From the NCBI GenBank assembly GCA_944391685.1, contig CALXUM010000004.1, positions 60,395 through 124,394 of the forward strand: DNA of 64,000 nucleotides, written 5' to 3'. The position numbers and the translations under genes were made by a program. Within the stretch, counting starts at the first letter, position 1; each line of letters begins with the position of its first letter. Origin of the DNA: an uncultured Alphaproteobacteria bacterium (GTDB taxonomy: Bacteria; Pseudomonadota; Alphaproteobacteria; RF32; CAG-239). The notes beneath the pieces were generated by a model. That model searched no databases. It was given only the letters and a program-made list of their open reading frames with translations, and was not told the origin of the DNA. Below are positions 26,096 to 35,780 of this stretch, piece by piece.

Positions 26096-27148
26096 TCATC
26101 CTTTACAAATATGATTTATTATGTTTATTAAAGCTTGTTTTTTATCTAAATTCAAGCCTTCGGTTTCTGAAAATGTTTTTATAGCATATTCCCAAGTATC
26201 TGCGGTTTCGGTTATTTTAATACCACTTTTTATTTTTTCACTAAGAAATTTAAGAATTAGTTCTTTATGGAGTTCATAGCTGTCTTCATCATTAACTGCA
26301 TTGGCACAAAAATCAAGTATATCCGATATTTTGGTTGATTTCCCGGCTGCATTTAAGGCACAAAGGCTATCATAAATATTGCCGGCATCATTATCAACAT
26401 AGCTTAAAGCTTTACCAATACTGCCGGATGCTATTGAAACTATTTTCTTTACATTGCTTTCGCTTAATTGTGGTCGGTAACGACGAAGTAAGCTTGCAAC
26501 CTCGGCGTCTTTAAGAGGTTTTAATTCTAATTTTGCACAGCGGGAACGAATAGTCGGCAGTAGTCGTCCTGGATTGTGGCTAATTAAAAGCATTAAAGCT
26601 TTGTGAGGCGGTTCTTCCAATATTTTTAATATTGCATTGGCAGCTGCATTGTTCATATCATCAACGCTATCAATTAAAACAACTCTCCAACCGTCAGATG
26701 AAGACCGTTTTGCCAAAAACTCGTTAACGGTACGAACATCATCAACTCTTATGAAGGCAGATCGTTTTAATTCACCAAGCTCTTCCTTACTTAATTGTTC
26801 ACCCTCCTTTATGGCTTTTAATACTTTTTTACGATCTGTATCGGTATAGTCTCTTTCAATAACCTTAAAATCAGGATGAGCATTATTGGAAATCAGGCGA
26901 AAAGTTGTTGATGATGGGGAAATTTCAAGTTTGTCGTAACTATCTTTTTTATTTTCATCAGCCTCTAAGATAAATCTGGCTAATCGATAGCCTAAACTCG
27001 CTTTACCAATGCCTTCTATGCCACTGATTAACCAAGAATTATGAAGCGAATTGTTTTTCCAACATTGTAAAAAAAACTTTTCGGCCTCTTCGTGACCGAT
27101 AAGATAAGGGTTGTCTCTGGGTGCAAATAAGGCATCGTTTTCAGGCAT
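26096..27148 (-). CDS. holB: DNA polymerase III delta-prime subunit
   Basis: Clamp-loader subunit of 350 residues. A degenerate P-loop GIEGIGKASLGYR lies at about 43-55, in which GKA replaces GKS/T as in alphaproteobacterial HolB. VRTVNEFLAKRSSSDGWRVVLID and NAILKILEEPP are the AAA+ sensor and Walker B-like region, and LPTIRSRCAKL carries the SRC motif. An insert at about 63-115 is rich in charged residues. It begins one base before the tmk stop, the common alphaproteobacterial tmk-holB pairing. Confidence 0.93.
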   Translation of the reverse strand: MPENDALFAPRDNPYLIGHEEAEKFFLQCWKNNSLHNSWLISGIEGIGKASLGYRLARFILEADENKKDSYDKLEISPSSTTFRLISNNAHPDFKVIERDYTDTDRKKVLKAIKEGEQLSKEELGELKRSAFIRVDDVRTVNEFLAKRSSSDGWRVVLIDSVDDMNNAAANAILKILEEPPHKALMLLISHNPGRLLPTIRSRCAKLELKPLKDAEVASLLRRYRPQLSESNVKKIVSIASGSIGKALSYVDNDAGNIYDSLCALNAAGKSTKISDILDFCANAVNDEDSYELHKELILKFLSEKIKSGIKITETADTWEYAIKTFSETEGLNLDKKQALINIINHICKG

Positions 27149-27796
27149 TTATTTGATATCCAACCTTTCTTTGAGCTCTTTGATAATATCTTGGTGAAGA
27201 TCTTCAATGTTTTTATCAGCATTTAAGACTACACAGCGTTTGGGTTCATCGGCTGCAATTTCTAAAAATCCTCGACGCATATTTTCATGAAATTCCAATT
27301 GTCGGCTTTCAAATCTGGTTTCTTTAACAGTCATTCCTTCAGCTTTGGCAAAAGAACGGGCTAAACCTATTTTGGGATCAATATCCAAGATGAAAGTTAA
27401 ATCGGGACGAAAATCACCAACGGCAATTTTATAAAGATTTTCAAGCGTTTCTTTGGATAGTTTTTTATTATATCCGTAATATTGATAAGCAACCGTAGAA
27501 TCTGCAAATCTATCGCTTAATACCCATTTACCCTGTTCTAATGCCGGCCAAACTTTTTGGGTTAAATGAATGCGACGATCTGCAAAATATAATAAAGCTT
27601 CTGCAGTGGCGTCAAATTTATCTTTATCTCCGCAAACCAATAGTTTTCGTAGCTCCTGTCCGACTTCGGTGCCACCAGGTTCTTTGGTGGTGATGACTTC
27701 AATGCCTTGGGAGGATAAGTATTCGGCCAGTAATTTCAATTGTGTTGATTTTCCCGTGCCCTCGCCGCCTTCGAAAGTTATAAATTTGCCAAACAT
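27149..27796 (-). CDS. tmk: Thymidylate kinase
   Basis: Phosphorylates dTMP to dTDP. P-loop FEGGEGTGKSTQ at 8-19, the DR-x motif LSDRFADSTVAYQ near 91-103, and a LID region with RFESRQLEFHENMR near 153. The length of 215 is normal. Lies 3 bases after the carboxypeptidase gene and directly before holB. Confidence 0.96.
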   Translation of the reverse strand: MFGKFITFEGGEGTGKSTQLKLLAEYLSSQGIEVITTKEPGGTEVGQELRKLLVCGDKDKFDATAEALLYFADRRIHLTQKVWPALEQGKWVLSDRFADSTVAYQYYGYNKKLSKETLENLYKIAVGDFRPDLTFILDIDPKIGLARSFAKAEGMTVKETRFESRQLEFHENMRRGFLEIAADEPKRCVVLNADKNIEDLHQDIIKELKERLDIK

Positions 27797-27799
27797 TAA

Positions 27800-28954
27800 T
27801 TATTCAGCTCCAAACAGCAGATATTTAAAGTTTTTGCAAATGCGACCCCATAATCCTACTTTGGCAACGTCATTAGCTGCAACAAGAGGAATTTCAACCG
27901 TGTCACTACCCGGTACCTCAGCTTTTAAGTATCCAAGTTGTTGTCCCTTTTTAATCGGAGCTTTTACCGGTTTGTCATAAACTGCCGTTAGTTCGACTTT
28001 ATCAGATTTATTCTTTTTCATAGTGCGGACAACGTCTTTTTCAACAACCATGTCAACACTGTCAGCTTGGCCGAACCAAACCGGCATGGTAGCTATTTTT
28101 GTTCCTTGTTTGACAATGGTGTAATTATCAAACTCACGGAAACCCCAATTCATTAATCTTTCGGTTTCTTCAGAACGTTCTTTATTTGAATTTAGGCCGG
28201 TGAAAACACCAATCAAACGGCGCTTTCCTTTTTTAGCCGAAGCAGTCAAACAAAATCCGGCTTCTTCGGTATGACCAGTTTTCAGGCCATCGGCAGAAGG
28301 CATGCTGTATAATAAAGGATTGCGATTTCCTTGACGAATGTTGTGATAAACAAATTCTTTTTGAGAGAATAAGTGATAATATTCAGGAAATTCTGAGATT
28401 AAAATGCGAGCAAGATGAGCTAAATCTTCTGCCGACATACGGTGATCAGGGTGCGGTAAACCGGTAGAATTTACAAAATATGAATTCTTAAGCCCTAGTT
28501 CTTTGGCTTTTTCATTCATTAGGTCTGCAAAATCTTCCTCACTGCTTGAAATGTTTTCTGCAGCAACAATACAAGCATCATTACCTGATTGAATAATTAT
28601 ACCCTTGATTAAGTCCTCAACTCGTACTTTGTCATTAATAGCTAAAAACATTGTGGATCCACCACTGGCAGCTCCGCCCTTACGCCAAGCGTTTTCACTG
28701 ACAGTAAAAGTATCGTCTAATGACAGGCTACCATCTTTTAATTTACTGAAAATGATATAAACCGTCATGAGTTTGCTCATAGATGCAGGCGGAATTTTTT
28801 TATCGGCATCTTTGGTATATAAGTATTGTCCAGTATCATAGTCCATCAAAATCATGTTGCGGGCTTTGGTTTCAATAGCTCCGGCTTGTAAAGAGGCAAA
28901 CAAAAAGCCGCTCAAAACAGTTCCGAAAAGTAATTTTTGTGATTTAGAAGTCAT
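27800..28954 (-). CDS. dacC: D-alanyl-D-alanine carboxypeptidase (PBP5/6 type)
   Basis: Periplasmic class C low-molecular-weight PBP trimming peptidoglycan pentapeptides. A signal peptide (1-26) precedes the catalytic SMSK box at 58-61, the SGN motif (SGNDACIVAAE) near 118 and the KTG box (LKTGHTEEAG) near 223. A C-terminal beta domain (about 280-370) and a short amphipathic tail (NFKYLLFG) for membrane association follow. The rlpA-dacC order is as in other Alphaproteobacteria. The gene symbol dacC versus dacA is nominal. Confidence 0.93.
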   Translation of the reverse strand: MTSKSQKLLFGTVLSGFLFASLQAGAIETKARNMILMDYDTGQYLYTKDADKKIPPASMSKLMTVYIIFSKLKDGSLSLDDTFTVSENAWRKGGAASGGSTMFLAINDKVRVEDLIKGIIIQSGNDACIVAAENISSSEEDFADLMNEKAKELGLKNSYFVNSTGLPHPDHRMSAEDLAHLARILISEFPEYYHLFSQKEFVYHNIRQGNRNPLLYSMPSADGLKTGHTEEAGFCLTASAKKGKRRLIGVFTGLNSNKERSEETERLMNWGFREFDNYTIVKQGTKIATMPVWFGQADSVDMVVEKDVVRTMKKNKSDKVELTAVYDKPVKAPIKKGQQLGYLKAEVPGSDTVEIPLVAANDVAKVGLWGRICKNFKYLLFGAE

Positions 28955-28971
28955 TTTTCACCTCAAATATA

Positions 28972-29820
28972 TTAATCTTGTACAACTTTGGCATTATATA
29001 TTCCAAAGTTTTTAACTTTAGCCAAAGTAACTTCAGCTTCTTGTTTATAAGAATAAGGACCAATGCGAACACGATAAAACTTTTGTCCGTCAACAGTTAC
29101 AAAATAAACATTGGTTTGACCAAATTTTTTCAGCTGTTCACTAAGATTTTTAGCCGATGACTGTTGTGAGTATGCTCCGGCTTGAACAAAATAACTGCCT
29201 TTAGGAAAAGTTTTAGAACTGCCTTGATAGCCCGTTATTTGTAAAGGATCTCTTTTTGTCGTAGTTGTTTTTGCCGTTGCATTGGTTGATGGAGTGTATT
29301 TATCTCCAAGCAGAGCCGCCTTTAGTTCTTTACTTTCTTTTTCTAATACTTCAACGCGGACTTTAGCTGTTCCTTGAGTTTGAAATCCTAAAAGTTGGGC
29401 ACTGCGTTTAGATACATCAATAATACGGTTTTTGGCATAAGGTCCTCTGTCATTAACCCTTAAAACCAAAGATCTTCCGTTTTCAAGATTAGTAACTCTT
29501 ACAATTGACGGCAACGGCAAAGTTCTGTGTGCCGCCGTTAAAGTATTCATATCATAATTTTCACCATTAGCCGTTTTGCGAGCGTGAAAATCTTCTCCAT
29601 ACCAAGAGGCTTCTCCTATCTCAGAGTAGCTGTAGTCCTCTTTAGGGTAATACCACTTGCCCATAATTTTGTATGGATTGCCGACTTTATAAGTACCTCC
29701 CTGCCCTTTAATGGCTGCGGCTTGTGAATATTTGCCGTTACCTAAGTCTATTTTACCATAAGTGCAAGATGCTAAAGCAAAAGCAATAATTAAAAGTATT
29801 ATTTGTTTACAGTTCTTCAT
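28972..29820 (-). CDS. rlpA: RlpA septal ring lytic transglycosylase, lipoprotein with SPOR domain
   Basis: The lipobox LASC (Cys19) gives an outer-membrane lipoprotein. The double-psi beta-barrel domain, about residues 65-155, contains GEASWYGEDFHARKTANGE, AAHRTLPLPS, VRVNDRGPYAKNR and DVSKRSAQLLG, with the catalytic Asp in VNDRGP. A Thr/Lys linker leads to a C-terminal SPOR domain (about 207-282) that binds denuded glycan at the septum. Length 282. Between mltB and dacC in one strand. Confidence 0.94.
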   Translation of the reverse strand: MKNCKQIILLIIAFALASCTYGKIDLGNGKYSQAAAIKGQGGTYKVGNPYKIMGKWYYPKEDYSYSEIGEASWYGEDFHARKTANGENYDMNTLTAAHRTLPLPSIVRVTNLENGRSLVLRVNDRGPYAKNRIIDVSKRSAQLLGFQTQGTAKVRVEVLEKESKELKAALLGDKYTPSTNATAKTTTTKRDPLQITGYQGSSKTFPKGSYFVQAGAYSQQSSAKNLSEQLKKFGQTNVYFVTVDGQKFYRVRIGPYSYKQEAEVTLAKVKNFGIYNAKVVQD

Positions 29821-29885
29821 TAATTATTCCATATCCTTTTTTATTTTTATTCAATCTATAATTATTTTGAGCTTTCGTAAAGGGT

Positions 29886-31160
29886 TTAATTCCCCTTGTG
29901 TAATTTTCTTTCCGGCACGGGAACGGCAAAGCCTATTTCCGGATTATAGTTTTTTATTTTTTGTAATAACCTGTAGTCAGGATAACCGTCTTGTGGCAGA
30001 CCGGCTTTCTTTTGTATTTTTTTAATAGCTTCTCTGGTTTGGCTGCCTAATTGTCCGTCTTCTGATAATTTTGATAAGCCTAATTTATTAATAAAAAACT
30101 GAATCTGAAAAATATCATCTGTTCTTAGTCGTACGGCTGGATTTTCTTTTTGCGGAGTATATGGTTTATCAGAGATGATGTAGTCAGCCAAAATACCAAT
30201 TGCTAAAGCATAGTTTTCTGAACGATTCCAATGCATAATGCAGTTGTAATTATTAAATGTCATGTATGCCTTTCCTTTTTTGCCTTCAGGGGTGATTATT
30301 GAGGCTTTTAAGTTTTGGGGGAGTTTTATTTTTTGATTTTTTAAGGTGCGGACACCTATTTTATCCCATTGAGCAATGGTCTTACTTTTTTTTCTGCCGG
30401 TTTGTGAAAAGTCAAAGTTCCATGGCAGAGATACCTCCATGCCCCAAGGTTCATTTCTTTGCCAACCGATTGATGACAAGTAATTGGCAGCTGAAGCCGC
30501 GGCATCTTCAAAAGAATGCCAAATATCTATATTGCCGTTATTATCAAAATCAACGGCATAGGCATTGAAAGTTGAAGGCATAAACTGAAAATGGCCCATG
30601 GCTCCGGCCCATGATCCCTGCATGCGAGTATAATCAATATTCCAAGTATCAACTATTTTAAGGGCATTATATAACTCATTACGGAAAAACTTTGGACGAC
30701 GACGATCATAACTTAAAACGGTTAAAGCTTCAATTGTGTTATATCCTCCAAAATTACTTCCAAAGTTGGTTTCCACTCCCCAGAAAGCTATGATATAGTT
30801 ACCTGGCACACCATATTTATCTTCAATTTGTTTTAATAAAGGCTTTAGTTTATCATAATTTTCTCTGGCTTTGCTTACTCTTTGTTTGGAAACCACACGG
30901 TTAATATATTGAGTTGAGGTTAGAGCAAATTCTATTTGTTTGCGGTCTTTTTTAACCACTTCAGAATCGGGATGATAAAAATCTTGAGTATATACTTTAT
31001 CTAATGTGTTTTGAGAGATTCCTTTTTCAGCCATTTCTTTTTTCAGGTCATCAAGCCATTTTATATATTCAGGTGGAGCAAATGATGTAACATTGGCACA
31101 GGCAGATGTAGAAAAAATAAGTAAAAACAATGATAAAACAATGTGTCGGCGGTATTTCAT
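29886..31160 (-). CDS. MltB-family lytic murein transglycosylase with peptidoglycan-binding domain
   Basis: Periplasmic transglycosylase of 424 residues: signal peptide (1-22; a Cys at 21 could permit lipid attachment, but the box STSAC is weak), a SLT_2 catalytic domain with the catalytic Glu in WGVETNFGSNFG near 129 and GSWAGAMGHFQFMPSTFNAYA near 182, and a C-terminal PGBD-like three-helix domain (about 345-405). Cleaves glycan strands to 1,6-anhydro products. First gene of the rlpA-dacC-tmk-holB stretch. Confidence 0.92.
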   Translation of the reverse strand: MKYRRHIVLSLFLLIFSTSACANVTSFAPPEYIKWLDDLKKEMAEKGISQNTLDKVYTQDFYHPDSEVVKKDRKQIEFALTSTQYINRVVSKQRVSKARENYDKLKPLLKQIEDKYGVPGNYIIAFWGVETNFGSNFGGYNTIEALTVLSYDRRRPKFFRNELYNALKIVDTWNIDYTRMQGSWAGAMGHFQFMPSTFNAYAVDFDNNGNIDIWHSFEDAAASAANYLSSIGWQRNEPWGMEVSLPWNFDFSQTGRKKSKTIAQWDKIGVRTLKNQKIKLPQNLKASIITPEGKKGKAYMTFNNYNCIMHWNRSENYALAIGILADYIISDKPYTPQKENPAVRLRTDDIFQIQFFINKLGLSKLSEDGQLGSQTREAIKKIQKKAGLPQDGYPDYRLLQKIKNYNPEIGFAVPVPERKLHKGN

Positions 31161-31238
31161 GGCGGTTATATCTTTTTGAAAAAGCTTAAATTAATTTGAT
31201 ATATATAATATATATGTAAATAAATGATAAAAAATTGC

Positions 31239-31267
31239 TTGACGGCAACAAAACTTTAAGTTAAAAG
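31239..31267 (+). promoter_or_regulatory. Possible promoter of tRNA-Ser
   Basis: TTGACG at 31239-31244 and TTAAAA/TAAAAG at 31261-31267 with 16-17 bases between, about 25 bases ahead of the tRNA. Consensus-based guess. Confidence 0.4.
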
Positions 31268-31290
31268 CTTGGGGTAGATTGTGAGCCATT

Positions 31291-31380
31291 GGAGAGGTGG
31301 CAGAGCGGTTTAATGCAGCGGTCTTGAAAACCGTCGTGGGTGCGAGCCCACCGTGAGTTCGAATCTCACCCTCTCCGCCA
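31291..31380 (+). tRNA. tRNA-Ser (TGA anticodon)
   Basis: The 90-nt class II tRNA has acceptor GGAGAGG/CCTCTCC, anticodon loop CTTGAAA (anticodon TGA), a long variable arm (CGTGGGTGCGAGCCCACC), T-loop TTCGAAT and an encoded GCCA end. Followed by a terminator. Confidence 0.96.
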
Positions 31381-31384
31381 ATGT

Positions 31385-31417
31385 AAAAACCCGTCGTTTG
31401 TGGCGGGTTTTCTTTTT
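31385..31417 (+). terminator. Terminator of tRNA-Ser
   Basis: AAAACCCG / CGGGTTTT hairpin followed by CTTTTT, beginning 5 bases after the tRNA. Confidence 0.8.
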
Positions 31418-31442
31418 ATATAAAAAATACCGTTTTAATTAT

Positions 31443-31823
31443 TTACCGAGCAACACAATAATCACCATTGTAATTATAGTTTACTACAACTCCATTACGT
31501 ATAGTGAAAGAGGTTTTGCAATAATAGGTATTGTTTTGTTGATCATCAGGTCCTGGAATCCAGAAGTTTGATGACGAAAAGGCAGGATAATATATTTGAT
31601 CGCTATAAGCATCTTTATGACCATTTGAGGAGATGCGCAAAAAAGTTATGACTTTTTCGTTCGGGCTTACTTGAAAAACATTATGGGGATTGCCCCAGGC
31701 TTGTAAAAGTCTGGTTTCAGGTTGTCCTATCCAAGGTTGTAGTTTTTGAGCATAGTTTTGGCTGTTGGCGGCACATGAGGCTAAGCAAAACAGACAAATA
31801 AAACAAAATATAATTTTTTTCAT
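31443..31823 (-). CDS. Small hypothetical lipoprotein
   Basis: The 126-residue product has signal sequence MKKIIFCFICLFCLASC with a lipobox LASC (Cys17). The mature part, WIGQPETRLLQAWGNPHNVF then strands with paired Cys (YYCKTSF and YNGDYC), has the helix-then-beta look of SmpA/OmlA (BamE-like) small lipoproteins. Similarity is only at pattern level. Monocistronic. Exact family not recognised. Confidence 0.75.
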   Translation of the reverse strand: MKKIIFCFICLFCLASCAANSQNYAQKLQPWIGQPETRLLQAWGNPHNVFQVSPNEKVITFLRISSNGHKDAYSDQIYYPAFSSSNFWIPGPDDQQNNTYYCKTSFTIRNGVVVNYNYNGDYCVAR

Positions 31824-31865
31824 TTCTCATCTCCTTGTGAGAGATGTAGTCCTAAAAAGAAAAAT

Positions 31866-33143
31866 TTAAAGCCTGTGTTTTAATTTTGCGGCATTAATAT
31901 CATCAATTTTTATTTTAGCTATTATGAATTCATCTTCATTTTTTAACGATAAAACTTCGGCATTGGCATATAGCCAGGCAAGTGTTTTACCGTCTTTGGC
32001 TTCGATTTTTATCTCAAAAACCTTATCAGCAGAAGACAGCTTATTGTCTAAAATATTTAAAAATGAGGTTATTCCCTCACCGCTTAGGGCTGAGATACCT
32101 AATTTATGTTGTTTGTTGATTTCTTGTTTTTGCTCAGCTGAGAGTAAATCTATTTTATTTAAAACTTCAACATAGCAAGGATTTTCTTCAATATGTTCAA
32201 GCCCTAAACTTGATAGGACTTTGATAACATCTGCTTTTTGTTCTTTATTTTCTGGGTTGGATATATCTCTGACATGGACGATTATATCAGCAGATAACAC
32301 CTCCTCCAAAGTTGCTCTGAAAGCCATTATTAGTTCGTGCGGCAGATCTGAAATAAAACCTACTGTATCAGATAATATAACTTCTTTTCCTGAAGGGAGA
32401 GTTATTTTACGCATTGTAGGGTCAAGAGTAGCAAACAACATATCTGCAGCTAAGACATTGTCTGAAGATAACTTATTAAATAGCGATGATTTTCCGGCAT
32501 TGGTATAACCAACCAGGGCAATAACAGGATAAGGAATTCTTTTTCGTGCAGAGCGTTGAATATTTCTGGTTTTGCGTACTTTTTCCAAATCTTTTTTTAT
32601 GCGGATAATCTTGCCATCAATTATACGACGATCAAGTTCTATCTGTTTTTCTCCCGGTCCACCCAAGAAACCGGCACCACCACGTTGTCTTTCAAGGTGG
32701 GTCCAACTACGGACTAAACGACTGCGTTGATAAGTCAGATGAGCCAGTTCTACTTGTAATTTACCTTCTTTGGTTTGGGCTCTTTCGCCAAAAATTTCTA
32801 ATATAAGAGCTGTTCGATCAATTACTTTGACCGATAATTTCTTTTCAAGGTTGCGTTGTTGAATGGGCGTTAAAGATGTGTCAAAAATGACTAATTCTAT
32901 GTTATTTATTTGAATAGCCTCAATTAGGCGTTGTAGAGATCCTTCACCTATAAATATAGCCGGTTTAACTTCTCTTATTTTTATAATTTCTGAGTAAGCA
33001 ATATCTAAATTTATGGCGTGAGCCAAACCACAAGCTTCCGCCAGCCTGCTTTCTGGAGGAACACTCATTCTTTGACTTGCTACGTCAGGAAAGATGACGG
33101 CAGCAGGAATTTTTTTACAAGGTGAAATTTCAATAAATGGCAA
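31866..33143 (-). CDS. hflX: Ribosome-associated GTPase HflX
   Basis: Dissociates stalled ribosomes. An HflX N-terminal domain (about 15-110), a coiled linker with GGAGFLGGPGEKQIE near 155-169, and a GTPase domain: G1 GYTNAGKSSLFN near 213, G3 DTVGFISDLPH near 260, G4 NKIDLL near 333. A short C-terminal ubiquitin-like domain follows. Only a TTG start fits the conserved N-terminal PAAVIFPD segment; the first ATG (33068) would remove it. It begins one base after the hfq stop, the usual hfq-hflX pairing. Confidence 0.93.
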   Translation of the reverse strand: MPFIEISPCKKIPAAVIFPDVASQRMSVPPESRLAEACGLAHAINLDIAYSEIIKIREVKPAIFIGEGSLQRLIEAIQINNIELVIFDTSLTPIQQRNLEKKLSVKVIDRTALILEIFGERAQTKEGKLQVELAHLTYQRSRLVRSWTHLERQRGGAGFLGGPGEKQIELDRRIIDGKIIRIKKDLEKVRKTRNIQRSARKRIPYPVIALVGYTNAGKSSLFNKLSSDNVLAADMLFATLDPTMRKITLPSGKEVILSDTVGFISDLPHELIMAFRATLEEVLSADIIVHVRDISNPENKEQKADVIKVLSSLGLEHIEENPCYVEVLNKIDLLSAEQKQEINKQHKLGISALSGEGITSFLNILDNKLSSADKVFEIKIEAKDGKTLAWLYANAEVLSLKNEDEFIIAKIKIDDINAAKLKHRL

Positions 33144-33144
33144 G

Positions 33145-33375
33145 TTATGCTTCGCTGTCTTGAGGTTCTATATCAATAGCTTCACCAGGCATAATGGTTG
33201 AAACCGCATGCTTGTAAATCAATTGTGTATGACCATCACGACGCAAAAGTAACGTATTGTCATCATACCAGGTAATTAATCCTTGAAGTTTTACTCCGTT
33301 AACCAGAAAAACAGTTACGGATACTTTGTTGTTGCGAATGTTGTTTAGAAAATCATCCTGAACTTTTTGTGGCAT
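33145..33375 (-). CDS. hfq: RNA chaperone Hfq
   Basis: Sm-like hexameric RNA-binding protein matching small RNAs to mRNAs. 76 residues; Sm1 segment with [22 protein letters not shown] and Sm2 motif YKHAVST. The distal-face and rim residues look normal; a short acidic tail follows. GGAA lies upstream of the ATG. Confidence 0.97.
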   Translation of the reverse strand: MPQKVQDDFLNNIRNNKVSVTVFLVNGVKLQGLITWYDDNTLLLRRDGHTQLIYKHAVSTIMPGEAIDIEPQDSEA

Positions 33376-33444
33376 TTTTTATTCCTTACTTATTTTTAGC
33401 GTTATATTGAAATTTAACAATATTTTTTTTATTAGTAAAGGCTT

Positions 33445-34803
33445 TTAAGAAAAAATTTTCTCAACTTGTTTAATAACTATAGAATCAACATATAGCAAAA
33501 TACTATCTCCTGAATGAAGTTTGGTGGAAAGATCAGGATATATAATTTCATCTCCTCTTTTTAGAGCAAAAATCTTGCTTTGTTTGGGTAGATTTAACTC
33601 TCCAATTTTTTTCCCGGCAGCAACACTCATGTCGTTTAATTTGACTACCCAAATCTCTCCTTGGCCGCGACTAATGGAGTAAGCTTCCTGCATATTTACT
33701 TTGCGTATCTCTTTTAGCAGGCCGGATATGGTTACCGAACCACGATCAACTAAAATGCTGTTGCTCATATTGGAAACCAATTCATTATATGAGGGTGTGT
33801 TTATTACAGAAATGGCAGAACTTACTCCGCTTTTGGCAGCAATCAGTGAGATTAGAAGATTGTCTTTGTCATTATCGGTTAACGCAATACTGGCATCGGC
33901 GTGGTTTATGTCAGCTTCATTTAAAATTAAATCACTCATCATTTCGCCTTGGATAACTACAACATGATTTAGATCAAGTGCTATGCGTTTGGCTAAATCT
34001 ATATCTTCTTCTATGATTTTGCAGCTGGAAATATTGTCATCATTTTCAATTTCTTGGCCAAGATATTGAGCAATAGCATTGCCGCCAAAAATTAAAAGAC
34101 GTTCGTTTACCTGTTTTTCCAATCCAAAAGAACGTATTGTTTTTTCAATATTTTCTTGTGGAGTATAAATCGTAATTTCATCACCTGTTGCAAGACAATC
34201 ATAAGCTTCGGGAATAAAACATTCTCCGTTACGAATTACATTTATAAAAGATACATTTAACTCTGTATCTTGACGAGACATTTGTAAGAGCGGAATATTT
34301 ATCAGCGGACAATTATCTTCAATTTTTAGGGTTAAAATTGATCCTGTATTATTTAAAATAGGTAACACTCCAGAACTACCGGGGTATTTTAAAATTCTTA
34401 AAATGTTTTGGGCTATTTCCATATCGGGAGAGATTGTTTGATCAATCGGAATATTTTTATCATTGTATAGTATTGCCCATAAGGGATCTAAAAATACTTT
34501 ATTGTTTATGCGGGCAATTTTACGGGGGATATTAAATAATGTATGTGCAATTTGACAAATGACCATATTTACTTCATCAATATCGGTTACGGCCAATATC
34601 AAATCACAATCAGATGCTCCTGCCCTCTCCAAAACAGTCGGGTATGATGCTTCACCTAAAATAGGCATAACGTCAAATTCATTGGAAAGTTCGTCAAGGT
34701 GTTTTTGATCTTTGTCTATAACGTAAATATCATTGTTACCTTTTACCAAGTAACTAACGATGCTTTTACCTACACTGCCGGCACCACAAACAATTATCTT
34801 CAT
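33445..34803 (-). CDS. trkA: Trk potassium uptake regulatory protein TrkA
   Basis: Cytosolic gating subunit for TrkH. 452 residues in two halves, each an NAD-binding RCK_N (GAGSVGKSIVSYL at 6-18, FGGNAIAQYLGQEI near 236) and an RCK_C domain. The TrkH partner is encoded at 19582-21018. Directly follows dusB by 2 bases. Confidence 0.95.
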   Translation of the reverse strand: MKIIVCGAGSVGKSIVSYLVKGNNDIYVIDKDQKHLDELSNEFDVMPILGEASYPTVLERAGASDCDLILAVTDIDEVNMVICQIAHTLFNIPRKIARINNKVFLDPLWAILYNDKNIPIDQTISPDMEIAQNILRILKYPGSSGVLPILNNTGSILTLKIEDNCPLINIPLLQMSRQDTELNVSFINVIRNGECFIPEAYDCLATGDEITIYTPQENIEKTIRSFGLEKQVNERLLIFGGNAIAQYLGQEIENDDNISSCKIIEEDIDLAKRIALDLNHVVVIQGEMMSDLILNEADINHADASIALTDNDKDNLLISLIAAKSGVSSAISVINTPSYNELVSNMSNSILVDRGSVTISGLLKEIRKVNMQEAYSISRGQGEIWVVKLNDMSVAAGKKIGELNLPKQSKIFALKRGDEIIYPDLSTKLHSGDSILLYVDSIVIKQVEKIFS

Positions 34804-34805
34804 CT

Positions 34806-35780
34806 TTATTGTTCCTCCTGCTGGTAACAGTTGTCAAAATAGCTGTTTATTTCAGCAATTGCACTATCAAAATCAGTAATATGGACGTATTTTTCTCTGA
34901 ATTTGCGAGCATCACGCATATTTTTGCAATACCAACAAACATATTTACGAGAAATGCCAAGAGCTAATTTGTCTCCATAATAAGCTCTTAACTCTTTAAT
35001 ATGGGTTAACAAAGCTTGTTTAACAAGCGGTAAAGGTGTTTTTTGCGGCTCAATTCCTTTTTCCAAATAATCATGAATTTGGGAAATGAGCCAGGGACAC
35101 CCCAGAGCGGCACGACCTATCATAACTCCATCAACTTTGGTATAGTCTAGCATTTTTTTGGCCTTATATGGAGAATCAACGTCGCCGTTTCCTATAACGG
35201 GTATTTTTACTCTTGATTTAACGGCAGCTATTATATCCCAGTCTGCTTTGCCGGAATAAAATTCCGAACGAGTGCGGCCATGAACGGTTATGTATGAGGC
35301 TCCGCTATCTTCGCACATTTGAGCAAATTCAACTGCATTTATATGTTGATTATCCCATCCTTTACGAAATTTTACACTTACTTTTAACGGTGTGGCATTA
35401 ACCACGGTTTGGATAATTTTAGAGGCTTGTTTTATATCCGTCATAAGGTATGAACCGGAACCACTGTTAATAATCTTTCTGACCGGACACCCCATATTAA
35501 TATCTAAAGAATGAGCTCCAAGCTCATATGCCAATTTGGCGGCATAATCAAATATATTTTCATCATTGCCGACCAACTGAACAATAACCGGATAATCCTC
35601 GTCTCTTACATCGGCTATTTTATAGGTTTTGGGATTTTTTCGTGAAAGTGCGTTAATGGCTACCATTTCAGAGACTATATTTCCTTCACCAAAAGATGAA
35701 ACTAATCTACGCATCGGCTTATCGGTTATCCCTGCCATGGGTGCTAAAAAAACACGACTGTTAAAATCTAGTATTGACAT
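34806..35780 (-). CDS. dusB: tRNA-dihydrouridine synthase DusB
   Basis: FMN-dependent reduction of uridine in the tRNA D-loop. TIM-barrel start FLAPMAGITDKPMRRL, catalytic Cys in INMGCPVRKI near 98, GRTRSEFYSGKADW near 169, VIGNGDV near 197 and GVMIGRAALGCPW near 220. The length of 324 is normal. Its ATG directly abuts the stop of the small upstream gene, so it is cotranscribed with it. In many Alphaproteobacteria dusB heads the ntrBC region; here ntr genes are absent. Confidence 0.94.
   Translation of the reverse strand: MSILDFNSRVFLAPMAGITDKPMRRLVSSFGEGNIVSEMVAINALSRKNPKTYKIADVRDEDYPVIVQLVGNDENIFDYAAKLAYELGAHSLDINMGCPVRKIINSGSGSYLMTDIKQASKIIQTVVNATPLKVSVKFRKGWDNQHINAVEFAQMCEDSGASYITVHGRTRSEFYSGKADWDIIAAVKSRVKIPVIGNGDVDSPYKAKKMLDYTKVDGVMIGRAALGCPWLISQIHDYLEKGIEPQKTPLPLVKQALLTHIKELRAYYGDKLALGISRKYVCWYCKNMRDARKFREKYVHITDFDSAIAEINSYFDNCYQQEEQ

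Noticed and set aside
27570..27980. 136-codon plus-strand frame
   Set aside because: Antisense to tmk and the carboxypeptidase; no ribosome site or family features.
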